From: an uncultured Clostridium sp.
GTDB lineage: Bacteria > Bacillota > Clostridia > Lachnospirales > Lachnospiraceae
DNA length: 6,258 nucleotides
Direction of reading: 5' to 3'
Assembly: GCA_900544905.1 (NCBI GenBank)
Contig: UQXF01000129.1
Span: 1-6,258, forward strand
Shown here: positions 1 through 6,210 of the stretch, in pieces
Layout: every line of letters begins with the position of its first letter
Position numbering within the stretch: position 1 is the stretch's first letter
Notes under the pieces: generated by a model
The model's input: the letters and a program-made list of their open reading frames with translations, nothing else
Told to the model about the DNA's origin: nothing
Databases searched by the model: none
Position numbers and translations under genes: made by a program

Positions 1-29
1 CGGCAGCGTCAGATGTGTATAAGAGACAG
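1..29 (+). other. Nextera read-1 adapter (sequencing artefact, not biological)
   Basis: Bases 1-10 match the end of the Nextera read-1 tail, and 11-29 are the exact 19-base Tn5 mosaic end AGATGTGTATAAGAGACAG. The junction with genomic DNA lies between 29 and 30. A GTG at 15-17 inside the adapter happens to be in frame with the first gene, so automatic gene callers give that protein a false start reading MYKRQ. The identification rests on exact recall of the adapter sequence and on the matching partner adapter at the other end. Confidence 0.98.
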
Positions 30-2234
30 TTTATATATAATGCATTTATTATCTTTCTGACCCTGTCTCTGGTTTTGTTTGCAAAGCGGAAGGTATTTGC
101 CACCGTATTTGTGTGTACGGTGTGGATTATCTCTGCTTTTGCCAATTATATTGTTCTGTGTTTCCGGACAACGCCGTTTTCAGCCATTGATGTGCTGATG
201 CTTAGGAATGTTATGACAATGCTGGACAAATATATGACGAAATGGCAGATGGTGCTCAGCGTGATTGGAATAATACTCGTGATTTCGCTGCTGGTGTATC
301 TCTACATCCGCCTGCCAAAATCAAAGAGTAAAAGACAGCCCTTCCGGGCATCAGCCTATGTGTGCATGTGTATTTTGTTTGTAGTTACCCTGACCAAGGT
401 GGCGGTAAGCACCCAGACCATTTCGGATAATTTTGGTAATCTGGCATATGCATATAATGACTATGGCTTTGCCTATTGTTTTTCAAACAGTATTATTGAT
501 GTTGGTATCAGCAAGCCGAAGGATTACAGCGAAGAGACAATCGCAGATATTGTAGATGATTTGGAATATGACAAGAGTGAAGTTATTCTTGTGACAAAGG
601 AAGAGGTCGAAGCAGAGGAAAAGGAAAAAGAGGCAGCCGAAAAAGCGGCTTTAGAAGCCGTTTCCGGGGAGCAGTCCGGCAACGGGGAGGATACCGGTAA
701 GGAGAGCAGTCCGGATGAAAATGCCACTAGTGGAACAGAGGAAGAGGATGCGGATGTGGTAGACCATTCCGAAACCGATACGGAGCAGGAGGATGACGAG
801 CCGGAAAAAAATGTGGCGGATGGCAGACCGGATAAAAAGGAATCGGAGGATGACACAGAGGAGATAACCTATTTCAAGAATGAAAAAGCCACAGAAGAGT
901 ATCCGAATATTATTGTTATCCAGCTGGAATCCATTTTTGATACTAAGTATATGAAGGATTTCTGGGCATCTGAGGACCCGATGCCGACCCTTACCAAATT
1001 AAAGAAGCAGTATTCATCCGGACTCTTTACCGTACCGGCAGTGGGCGCAGGTACAGCCAATACCGAATTTGAGGTACAGACCGGTATGAGTACCCAGTTT
1101 TTTGGGGCAGGAGAGTATCCATTTAAGACGGTAATGCGCTCCGTAAGCTGTGGAAGCATGGCGTATGATTTGAAGCGCCAGGGATATGCGACGGCGGGCT
1201 TTCATAATAATGACGCAACCTTTTATGAGCGGTACATTGACTATTCCAATCTTGGATTTGATACCTTTTCCGGTATGGAGCATATGTATATGTTAAATTA
1301 TACTCCTCGTGGCTGGGCGAAGGATGATGTGCTTGACGATATTATGATAGAGCGGATGGAACAGACCGAGGGACGGGATTATATTACCACAATCACGGTA
1401 CAGGCGCATGGAAGATATCCGAAGAAATATACACCGACCCTTACAAGCCTGACCTGTCATTTTAACGGACAATATGCAGAGGACCAGGAGAAACGGGCGG
1501 CATGGATGTACTATATCAATATGTGCCGGGAGACGGATAACATGGTTGCATCCCTGCTGTATAAATTAGAAAAGCTGGATGAGCCTACGGTTGTATTTAT
1601 GTATGGAGACCATTTGCCAAGCCTGAATCTGGAGCAGGATGATTTAAATGATATTACCCTGTACCAGACAGAATGGGTGATGTGGGATAACATTGGACTG
1701 TCTGTGGAGAACAAGGATATGACTGCCTATCAGGCAAGCACATATATCTTTAACCGGCTGGGACTGGAGGGCGGTCTGATGCAGAATTTCCACAACCAGT
1801 ATATGAAGTCTCCGGATGAGGAGGATTATCTGCATAAGCTGGAACTGTTGGAATATGATACCCTTTACGGGAATAATTACGCTTACGGCCAGATGAATCC
1901 ATTTCCACAGACGGATATGCAGATGGGAATCCGGAATATTCAGGTTGATGATTACGAGATTGCGGATGACCAGGTTCTGATTCATGGTACCGGTTTTAAT
2001 GAGTTTTCGGAGGTATATGTAGACGGAAAATCCGTTGAGACAACCTATGTAAATTATGAGACGCTGATGGTGTCCCTGGAGGATTTCAAGGATGGACAGG
2101 AAATGTATGTCGCCCAGGCGGGGGATGACCATATTGTATTGTCTGTAACGGACACCATACCGATTGAGATAGAGGATACCACGGAAGGCTCTGAGGAGGA
2201 GCTGACAACCCAGGAGGAAACACAGGAAGAGTAA
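30..2234 (+). CDS. LTA synthase family protein (sulfatase-fold phosphoglycerol transferase), 5'-truncated
   Basis: The C-terminal 734 residues of a membrane enzyme of the LtaS/alkaline phosphatase superfamily; the true start lies before the insert and is lost. Known members move glycerol phosphate from phosphatidylglycerol onto growing lipoteichoic acid, or onto glycans, on the outer face of the membrane. Numbering from base 30, hydrophobic segments lie near 1-16, 22-45, 72-93 and 108-125. LtaS normally has five, so at least part of the first is missing. An acidic linker covers 190-278. The catalytic domain begins at PNIIVIQLES (292). Residues matching the S. aureus LtaS active site by order and spacing are E300 (metal), T342 in GTANTEFE (nucleophile), H392 and R401, H460 in QAHGRYP, and D527-H528 in YGDH. 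Residues 633-711 look like an IPT/TIG-type beta domain (GTGFNEFSEVYVDG), followed by a Glu/Thr-rich tail. All catalytic residues are present, so the enzyme should be active. The exact polymer it makes cannot be told from sequence. Confidence 0.93.
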   Translation, partial: FIYNAFIIFLTLSLVLFAKRKVFATVFVCTVWIISAFANYIVLCFRTTPFSAIDVLMLRNVMTMLDKYMTKWQMVLSVIGIILVISLLVYLYIRLPKSKSKRQPFRASAYVCMCILFVVTLTKVAVSTQTISDNFGNLAYAYNDYGFAYCFSNSIIDVGISKPKDYSEETIADIVDDLEYDKSEVILVTKEEVEAEEKEKEAAEKAALEAVSGEQSGNGEDTGKESSPDENATSGTEEEDADVVDHSETDTEQEDDEPEKNVADGRPDKKESEDDTEEITYFKNEKATEEYPNIIVIQLESIFDTKYMKDFWASEDPMPTLTKLKKQYSSGLFTVPAVGAGTANTEFEVQTGMSTQFFGAGEYPFKTVMRSVSCGSMAYDLKRQGYATAGFHNNDATFYERYIDYSNLGFDTFSGMEHMYMLNYTPRGWAKDDVLDDIMIERMEQTEGRDYITTITVQAHGRYPKKYTPTLTSLTCHFNGQYAEDQEKRAAWMYYINMCRETDNMVASLLYKLEKLDEPTVVFMYGDHLPSLNLEQDDLNDITLYQTEWVMWDNIGLSVENKDMTAYQASTYIFNRLGLEGGLMQNFHNQYMKSPDEEDYLHKLELLEYDTLYGNNYAYGQMNPFPQTDMQMGIRNIQVDDYEIADDQVLIHGTGFNEFSEVYVDGKSVETTYVNYETLMVSLEDFKDGQEMYVAQAGDDHIVLSVTDTIPIEIEDTTEGSEEELTTQEETQEE

Positions 2235-2240
2235 CACACA

Positions 2241-2278
2241 AAGGCTTTGTGAAAAGAAAGTTTTACAAAGCCTTTTTT
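2241..2278 (+). terminator. Intrinsic terminator after the LTA synthase gene
   Basis: The arm at 2241-2254 (AAGGCTTTGTGAAA) pairs with 2261-2274 (TTTTACAAAGCCTT) over 14 positions with one G-U wobble, leaving a 6-base loop. The run of six T at 2273-2278 partly belongs to the stem. It starts 6 bases after the stop codon at 2232-2234, as expected for rho-independent termination, and separates the LTA synthase transcript from the downstream genes. The A-rich 5' side could also give weak termination on the minus strand, but no minus-strand gene is present there. Confidence 0.92.
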
Positions 2279-2292
2279 CATTCGGGGATTTG

Positions 2293-2301
2293 TGGTAGAA
2301 T
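2293..2301 (+). promoter_or_regulatory. Candidate extended -10 promoter for the VanZ-led gene set
   Basis: TGGTAGAAT gives an extended -10 (TG, one base, then TAGAAT at 2296-2301). It sits 34 bases before the ATG at 2336 and just after a strong terminator, where a new promoter is needed. There is no good TTGACA at the expected distance: a 17-base spacer places the -35 on the terminator T-run (2273-2278). Extended -10 promoters often tolerate a weak -35. No operator-like palindrome is evident nearby. Confidence 0.55.
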
Positions 2302-2335
2302 AGGCAATGATAAGAAAAGAAGATAGGATTTTGAA

Positions 2336-2803
2336 ATGGAAAAACGGAGAATTATAAGGTTTTTTTCGAGAATCTGTTTTGTTATATATATGGCTTTGCT
2401 GGTGTATTTTTTATTGCTGAGTGATGGCTTTGGCAGAGGCGAGGGCTATGAAAATTACCGCTATAATCTTGTGCCTTTTTTAGAGATTAAGAGGTTTATT
2501 AAATATTATGAATATATTGATTTTCCAAGCGTGGTGATTAATCTGCTGGGGAATATTGTGGCATTTATGCCATTTGGGGCACTGATTCGATGGGTTATAA
2601 ACCGGAAAACCAGGTGGTATCAGGCAACGGCATACACCTTTTTGTTTAGTCTCTGCGTGGAGCTGCTGCAGCTGGTGGCTAAGGTCGGTGTATTTGATGT
2701 GGATGACTTGATTCTGAATACCCTTGGCGGATTGATGGGCTTCTGGGTATATTACCTGCTATTGCTGATTAACAGGAGGAGAGAGCGACATGATAAAGGA
2801 TAG
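2336..2803 (+). CDS. VanZ-like family membrane protein
   Basis: A 155-residue integral membrane protein of the VanZ-like family. VanZ itself gives low-level teicoplanin resistance, but chromosomal relatives are widespread in Firmicutes and mostly have no defined role, so resistance should not be assumed. Family hallmarks are in order: YNLVPFLEI (43-51), a helix with NLLGNIVAFMPFG (69-81), SLCVELLQ (105-112) and VFDVDDLILNTLGG (119-132). Hydrophobic segments lie near 12-30, 65-87, 97-115 and 130-146, and the ends are rich in Arg/Lys. The length is normal. The ATG at 2336 is preceded by AGGA (2325-2328) with a 7-base gap. It is the first gene after the terminator and probable promoter, and its last 14 bases overlap the next gene. 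Confidence 0.93.
   Translation: MEKRRIIRFFSRICFVIYMALLVYFLLLSDGFGRGEGYENYRYNLVPFLEIKRFIKYYEYIDFPSVVINLLGNIVAFMPFGALIRWVINRKTRWYQATAYTFLFSLCVELLQLVAKVGVFDVDDLILNTLGGLMGFWVYYLLLLINRRRERHDKG
2774..2780 (+). promoter_or_regulatory. Strong ribosome binding site inside the vanZ-like gene
   Basis: AGGAGGA lies 9 bases before the ATG at 2790, within the end of the VanZ-like coding sequence. It is the best Shine-Dalgarno sequence in the window. It fixes the start of the small membrane protein and supports the 14-base gene overlap, hence likely translational coupling. Confidence 0.85.
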
Positions 2804-3104
2804 CGCATACAGTGTGAAAAATATAAGTGTGGATGCAGTGATTGCCTGTGTTTTGGGTGGAGTATCTGTTTTGTGTATGGTGGGTGCAGTGGTGGCATCC
2901 TATCTATATGACGGAAAGGGACCGGCGGCAGTGGGACTGCTGGGAATCGGAGGTCTGATAATTGCCCTGTGCGGTATCGGCTTTAGTATATCTGCATGGA
3001 AGTCACCGGACGGCGGTCTGCTGATGAAACGGATTGCGGTTATCGTAAATGTGGTGCCGCTGCTGGGAGCATTGGTACTGTATATATTAGGATGGGTTTT
3101 ATAG
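2790..3104 (+). CDS. Small three-helix membrane protein, possibly DUF6142-like
   Basis: A 104-residue hydrophobic protein. After a short polar N-terminus (MIKDSAYSVKNISVD) come three likely membrane helices at about 15-39, 44-67 and 80-103. The loop between the second and third carries WKSPDGGLLMKR. Gly, Val and Leu dominate and there are no catalytic motifs. Layout and length resemble small uncharacterised membrane proteins common in Lachnospiraceae, of the kind annotated DUF6142; that name is from memory and unverified. The start is well supported by AGGAGGA at 2774-2780. The overlap with the VanZ-like gene suggests the two are translated together and could act together in the membrane, which is inference. 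No function is known to me. Confidence 0.85.
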   Translation: MIKDSAYSVKNISVDAVIACVLGGVSVLCMVGAVVASYLYDGKGPAAVGLLGIGGLIIALCGIGFSISAWKSPDGGLLMKRIAVIVNVVPLLGALVLYILGWVL

Positions 3105-3135
3105 GACAGGGATAAAAAGGGAAGGACAGGGACAG
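3103..3135 (+). repeat. Short direct repeats around the ribosome binding site of the HD gene
   Basis: AGGACAGGGA occurs at 3103-3112, overlapping the stop of the small membrane protein gene, and again at 3123-3132, 20 bases later. The hexamer GGACAG occurs three times (3104-3109, 3124-3129, 3130-3135), the last two in tandem. The second copy supplies the only ribosome binding site for the gene at 3141 (AGGGA at 3128-3132, 8 bases from the ATG). It looks like a small local duplication of a purine-rich leader. Confidence 0.6.
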
Positions 3136-3140
3136 AATAA

Positions 3141-3737
3141 ATGGATGAAATGAAGGAACGTCTACAGAAGCAGTTGGATTTTATATTGGAGCTTGACCGG
3201 CTGAAATACATTACAAGGCAGTCCTATGTTGCAGATGGAAGCCGTCATGAGAATGATTCGGAGCATTCATGGCATCTTGCCCTTATGGCAATGCTGTTAA
3301 GCGAATATGCCAATGAACCGGTTGATGTACTGCATGTGGTGAAAATGGTTCTAATCCATGATGCGGTGGAGATTGACGCCGGAGATACCTATGCCTATGA
3401 TGATGCCGGAAATGCAACGAAGCGGCAGCGGGAGGAGGCTGCGGCAGACCGCATATTTAATATTCTGCCGACGGACCAGGCAGCAGAAATGAGAGACATA
3501 TGGGAAGAATTTGAAGCAAACGAGACCCCGGAGGCAAGATTTGCCAATGCCCTAGACCGGGTACAGCCCATAATGCTGAATGATACAACCGGGGGAAGGG
3601 CATGGAGAGAGCATGAAGTTGCGGCACAGCAGGTGATTAACCGGAACCGGAATACACATTTGGGCTCGGAAGAGCTGTGGGCATATGCAAAGGGGCTGGT
3701 GGAGAAAAACCGGAAGCTTGGAAATTTGAAAGACTAA
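3141..3737 (+). CDS. HD-domain hydrolase (YfbR/HDDC2-like, probable 5'-nucleotidase)
   Basis: A 198-residue soluble cytoplasmic metal-dependent phosphohydrolase of the HD superfamily. Relatives such as E. coli YfbR and human HDDC2 remove phosphate from deoxynucleoside 5'-monophosphates. The metal and substrate residues are visible in family order: R20 near the N-terminus, H42 in SEHSWHL, H73-D74 in LIHDAVE, E77, D82 in AGDTY, and D139 in ALDRVQP. The 4- and 9-residue steps from the HD pair to E77 and D82 match YfbR as I remember it. The C-terminal third is helical and charged. Length is normal and no key residue is missing. The ATG at 3141 has a modest AGGGA site. A second in-frame ATG at 3150 has no better site, so the first was kept. 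It lies 36 bp after the small membrane protein gene and 47 bp before the aminopeptidase. The exact substrate is uncertain. Confidence 0.92.
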   Translation: MDEMKERLQKQLDFILELDRLKYITRQSYVADGSRHENDSEHSWHLALMAMLLSEYANEPVDVLHVVKMVLIHDAVEIDAGDTYAYDDAGNATKRQREEAAADRIFNILPTDQAAEMRDIWEEFEANETPEARFANALDRVQPIMLNDTTGGRAWREHEVAAQQVINRNRNTHLGSEELWAYAKGLVEKNRKLGNLKD

Positions 3738-3741
3738 AATA

Positions 3742-3773
3742 TTTTGCAGATGCAGTACAGGGCATCTGTAAAA
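3742..3773 (+). promoter_or_regulatory. Intergenic hairpin immediately upstream of the aminopeptidase gene
   Basis: TTTTGCAGATGC (3742-3753) pairs with GCATCTGTAAAA (3762-3773) over 12 positions with one G-U wobble and an 8-base loop. It fills most of the 47-base gap between the HD gene and the aminopeptidase and ends 11 bases before the ATG at 3785. On the plus strand it is followed by AAGAAAAGAGG rather than a T-run, so it is not a standard terminator for this strand. It could be an mRNA processing or stability element, or affect translation of the next gene. The ribosome binding sequence itself lies outside the stem. Confidence 0.65.
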
Positions 3774-3784
3774 AGAAAAGAGGT

Positions 3785-5872
3785 ATGGATTTGGGATATA
3801 GTGAATTATTAAAGGAAGAAAATAACAGCGTAAGGGAGAGGTATGGACTTGCCATGGGGCGAATCCATACTTTTTTAGAGGGTGAAACCAATATACAGGA
3901 GCCGTATCTTGACTATTTTGTCAGGACAGCTGTCTTTTTACAGAGTATGGATGACTTAAAGCAGCATGTGGATTCTGGAGATATGAAAGACAGCTCCTTT
4001 GAGGAAATGTATCAGTATAACCATACACTTTACAGTGATATTCTTGCAGAAACCGGCGCCTATGAGGAAAGCTATGCCAATCCGGAATATGCCGTAAAGA
4101 AGCTGGGAAAGGAACTGGGACAGCGGCTGTGCTTTGTATATACGGAAATCCGCGGGGATATCATCTATGCAGTGGAGCAGCGGTTATTTGATATGACGAT
4201 TCATGCAGAGCTCTTTGTAGAAATCCTGTGCCTGTTTGAGGAGGGAGTGCCGGCAGAAAAGGAGCTTTCCGAAATCATATACTTCTTTGTCAGTGACTAT
4301 GCAGACCAGACCATCGATTACAGAACCAGGGAGATATTGGATTCGGAGCTTGATTTTGCAACGGATATTATTATGAACAGTGATTTAATGGACTTGAGAT
4401 ATCTGTTCCGCTATGGTGAATATATCACGGAAAATGAGATTCGCCTTGCAGAATTTCTGAACTCCATGGAGGAGGCAGATATTGAGGCGATGGCATATAC
4501 CTATACCCATGGCTATGAGGAGGGCTTTCGGATTGCAGGCATAGATTTATCTAAGAAAAAGACTGTAAATATCCGGTATGCCATTGGACAGGAGAGAATG
4601 GTAAGGGCAGCTATAGGGCAGTTTAAGGATATGGGGCTTTCTCCGGTTATTTACCGTGCGCCAATCGCCAGGGTGAACCGGAAACAGACGTTAAAGCCGG
4701 GCTATACCGGAACAGCAGCGAATAAACAGTATGAATATGACCACCGTATGGATGATGCCCTGTTTTTGGACAGAGCTTTTGTGGAAAGGAAGACGGCAAT
4801 CTTACGCAATGCCTATGAAAGCCGGAAACAGCTTGCAAAGGAATATGCCGGTCCGGCAGTTATTGAAGTGTTTGGTGAAAATCCCTTTGAGCCGCATAAT
4901 AAGGCAGCCAGCCTGAGGCTGACGGAAAAGCAGCAGGAATATTCTGTTCTGGCAGCATCGGAAAGTGCCAGGATTGTAAATGCGTATATTCCGCAAAGCG
5001 AGTACAGCTTTACGATTATTGCATATCCGGTACCGGAAATCGGTGCGGAGTTTGAGGAAATCTTTGCAAGGATTGTGGAGGTGAACACCCTGGACAATGA
5101 GGCGTATAAGCAGGTTCAGCAGATTATCATTGATGAGCTGGACCAGGCGGTGTCAGTCAGAGTCCGGGGAAGGGGAGCCAACCGGACGGATATGACGGTT
5201 ATGATGCATGATTTGGAGCATCCGGATAAGGAAACGAATTTTGAGAACTGTACGGCAGATGTAAACATTCCGGTGGGAGAGGTGTTCACTTCACCAAAGC
5301 TTACGGGAACCAGGGGAATCTTGAATGTTTCCGAGGTCTTTTTAAATAACCTGAAATTTGAGAATATTATGTTAACCTTTGAAGACGGAAAAATAACGGA
5401 TTATACCTGTGACAATTTTGACACAGAGGAAGAGAACCGGGCTTATATTAAAGAAAATGTACTGTTTAACAGGGATACCCTTCCTATCGGAGAATTTGCC
5501 ATCGGAACGAATACCACAGCCTATGTTATGGCAAATGCATATGAAATCGTGTATAAGCTGCCGATACTCATTGTGGAGAAAATGGGTCCCCATTTTGCCG
5601 TGGGAGATACATGCTACAGCCATAGTGAGGAAAACAGATTATATAATCCGGATGGAAAAGAAATTGTGGCAAAAGATAATGAGTGCTCCTTGCTCCGGGA
5701 TGTTGACGAGAGCCAGGCATATTTTAACTGCCATACAGATATCACGATTCCCTATGATGAGATTGCAGAGATTACCAGTATTCACGCGGATGGTACAGAA
5801 AAGGGGATTATCCGCAATGGCAGGTTCATTCTGGATGGCTGTGATATGCTGAATGAGCCATTTAAAAAATAA
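3785..5872 (+). CDS. M29-family metallo-aminopeptidase with long N-terminal extension
   Basis: A 695-residue protein, predicted soluble and cytoplasmic. Family members (AmpS, thermophilic aminopeptidase T) use two metal ions to release N-terminal amino acids from peptides. The M29 core runs from about 261 (VNIRYAIGQERMVRA) to the end. The six metal or catalytic positions known in the family can be matched: E499 in PVGEVFTSP, E570 in PIGEFAIGTN, H603 in KMGPHFAVGD, Y611, and H650 with D652 in CHTDI. Ordinary M29 enzymes are roughly 370-415 residues; the extra 260 or so N-terminal residues are acidic, look helical and carry no motif I recognise. H603 to Y611 is one residue longer than in AmpT, and about 16 extra residues separate Y611 and H650. 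The start is uncertain. A GTG at 3677 inside the HD gene opens the frame but has little support. The ATG at 3785 places the protein start sensibly before ERYGLAMGRI, though AGAGG is only 1 base away; TTG at 3791 has better spacing (7 bases) from the same site. Last of the four co-directional genes. Confidence 0.9.
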   Translation: MDLGYSELLKEENNSVRERYGLAMGRIHTFLEGETNIQEPYLDYFVRTAVFLQSMDDLKQHVDSGDMKDSSFEEMYQYNHTLYSDILAETGAYEESYANPEYAVKKLGKELGQRLCFVYTEIRGDIIYAVEQRLFDMTIHAELFVEILCLFEEGVPAEKELSEIIYFFVSDYADQTIDYRTREILDSELDFATDIIMNSDLMDLRYLFRYGEYITENEIRLAEFLNSMEEADIEAMAYTYTHGYEEGFRIAGIDLSKKKTVNIRYAIGQERMVRAAIGQFKDMGLSPVIYRAPIARVNRKQTLKPGYTGTAANKQYEYDHRMDDALFLDRAFVERKTAILRNAYESRKQLAKEYAGPAVIEVFGENPFEPHNKAASLRLTEKQQEYSVLAASESARIVNAYIPQSEYSFTIIAYPVPEIGAEFEEIFARIVEVNTLDNEAYKQVQQIIIDELDQAVSVRVRGRGANRTDMTVMMHDLEHPDKETNFENCTADVNIPVGEVFTSPKLTGTRGILNVSEVFLNNLKFENIMLTFEDGKITDYTCDNFDTEEENRAYIKENVLFNRDTLPIGEFAIGTNTTAYVMANAYEIVYKLPILIVEKMGPHFAVGDTCYSHSEENRLYNPDGKEIVAKDNECSLLRDVDESQAYFNCHTDITIPYDEIAEITSIHADGTEKGIIRNGRFILDGCDMLNEPFKK

Positions 5873-5890
5873 ATGACAGCCCTGCCATTG
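5815..5890. repeat. Inverted repeat spanning the 3' end of the aminopeptidase gene
   Basis: CAATGGCAGG (5815-5824) is repeated inverted as CCTGCCATTG (5881-5890), a perfect 10-base match. Inside it, GGCTGTGAT (5837-5845) pairs with ATGACAGCC (5873-5881) with one mismatch, so the two pairings share only base 5881. The structure encloses the stop codon and fills most of the 26-base gap before the convergent regulator gene. No T-run follows on the plus strand. On the minus strand an A/T-rich run (ATTTATTTTTT) lies next to the inner arm. It may help terminate one or both converging transcripts, but it is not a classical terminator. Confidence 0.45.
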
Positions 5891-5898
5891 TCCGCAGC

Positions 5899-6210
5899 CT
5901 AGTCATCAATATCTAACAGCTTGCGGATTGCAGAATTGTAATATTTGTGGGAGCGGTACTTTATAACCAGCTCCCGCTCTTCGGGAGTCAGGATTAGGGG
6001 AGCCTGTTCCGGGGTTCCCTCATAGCCAAGAGAATCTAATATGTTATTTATCTTATATAATTTGCAAAGCACCAGTAGGGTATCGGCAGATGGCTGGTTC
6101 TGGCTGTTCTCCCATCCATAGACTGTTTTGGGAGAGATGGATATGTCGTAGTCTGTTTTCAGCTTGTCTACCACCTGCTGGACAGAGTAGGCATTTGCCT
6201 TTCTATAGTA
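5899..6210 (-). CDS. XRE-family helix-turn-helix transcriptional regulator, 5'-truncated
   Basis: The last 103 residues of a DNA-binding protein; the start is lost at the contig end. Numbering from the first complete native codon (6210-6208), residues 1-53 form most of a Cro/C1-type helix-turn-helix: SVQQVVDKLK (9-18) is the first helix of the pair and SPKTVYGWENSQNQPSADTL (26-45) holds the recognition helix and the conserved W-E-N ... P turn. The loop between the helices (TDYDISI) is long, as in a Firmicutes subgroup whose members read KTVYGWE followed by LLVLCKLYKI. The C-terminal part (LTPEERELVIKYRSHK, 74-89, then AIRKLLDIDD) is a helical tail often seen in this subgroup. Its target and inducer cannot be inferred. 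It converges on the aminopeptidase gene, so it is not part of that transcript. The residues MTSSLVGSEMCIRD upstream in frame are translated adapter and are not protein; the next codon (AGG) is also mostly adapter. Confidence 0.88.
   Translation of the reverse strand, partial: YYRKANAYSVQQVVDKLKTDYDISISPKTVYGWENSQNQPSADTLLVLCKLYKINNILDSLGYEGTPEQAPLILTPEERELVIKYRSHKYYNSAIRKLLDIDD

Noticed and set aside
11..29. Tn5-like mosaic ends at both window edges, which could be read as a composite transposon.
   Set aside because: The mosaic ends are continuous with Nextera primer tails, and on the right with a sample index and P7 sequence. There is no transposase gene and no target duplication, so this is library adapter, not a mobile element.
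524..856. A minus-strand open frame rich in Ser opposite the LTA synthase linker.
   Set aside because: It is the antisense shadow of the acidic Glu/Asp-rich linker (GAA/GAG/GAT read backwards give TTC/CTC/ATC and shifted Ser codons). There is no ribosome binding site or family resemblance.
1644..2237. A 197-residue minus-strand open frame opposite the 3' part of the LTA synthase.
   Set aside because: The plus-strand frame has a complete, motif-rich enzyme here. The minus frame has no recognisable domain or start signal and ends at the LTA synthase stop region by chance.
2336..2803. A glycopeptide-resistance gene, because of the VanZ family match.
   Set aside because: No vanA/vanH/vanX/vanR/vanS genes are present, and most chromosomal VanZ-like proteins have no shown link to resistance. 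Only the family name is supported.
3677..3784. A GTG at 3677 opens the aminopeptidase frame inside the HD gene, giving 36 extra residues.
   Set aside because: It would overlap the HD gene by 61 bases, and the added residues read through the intergenic hairpin with no conserved look. The later start matches the expected beginning of the protein better.
5409..5852. A 147-residue plus-strand open frame inside the aminopeptidase core.
   Set aside because: It lies entirely within catalytic-domain coding sequence in another frame. The composition (many Met, Arg, Trp, Cys) is typical of a shadow frame.
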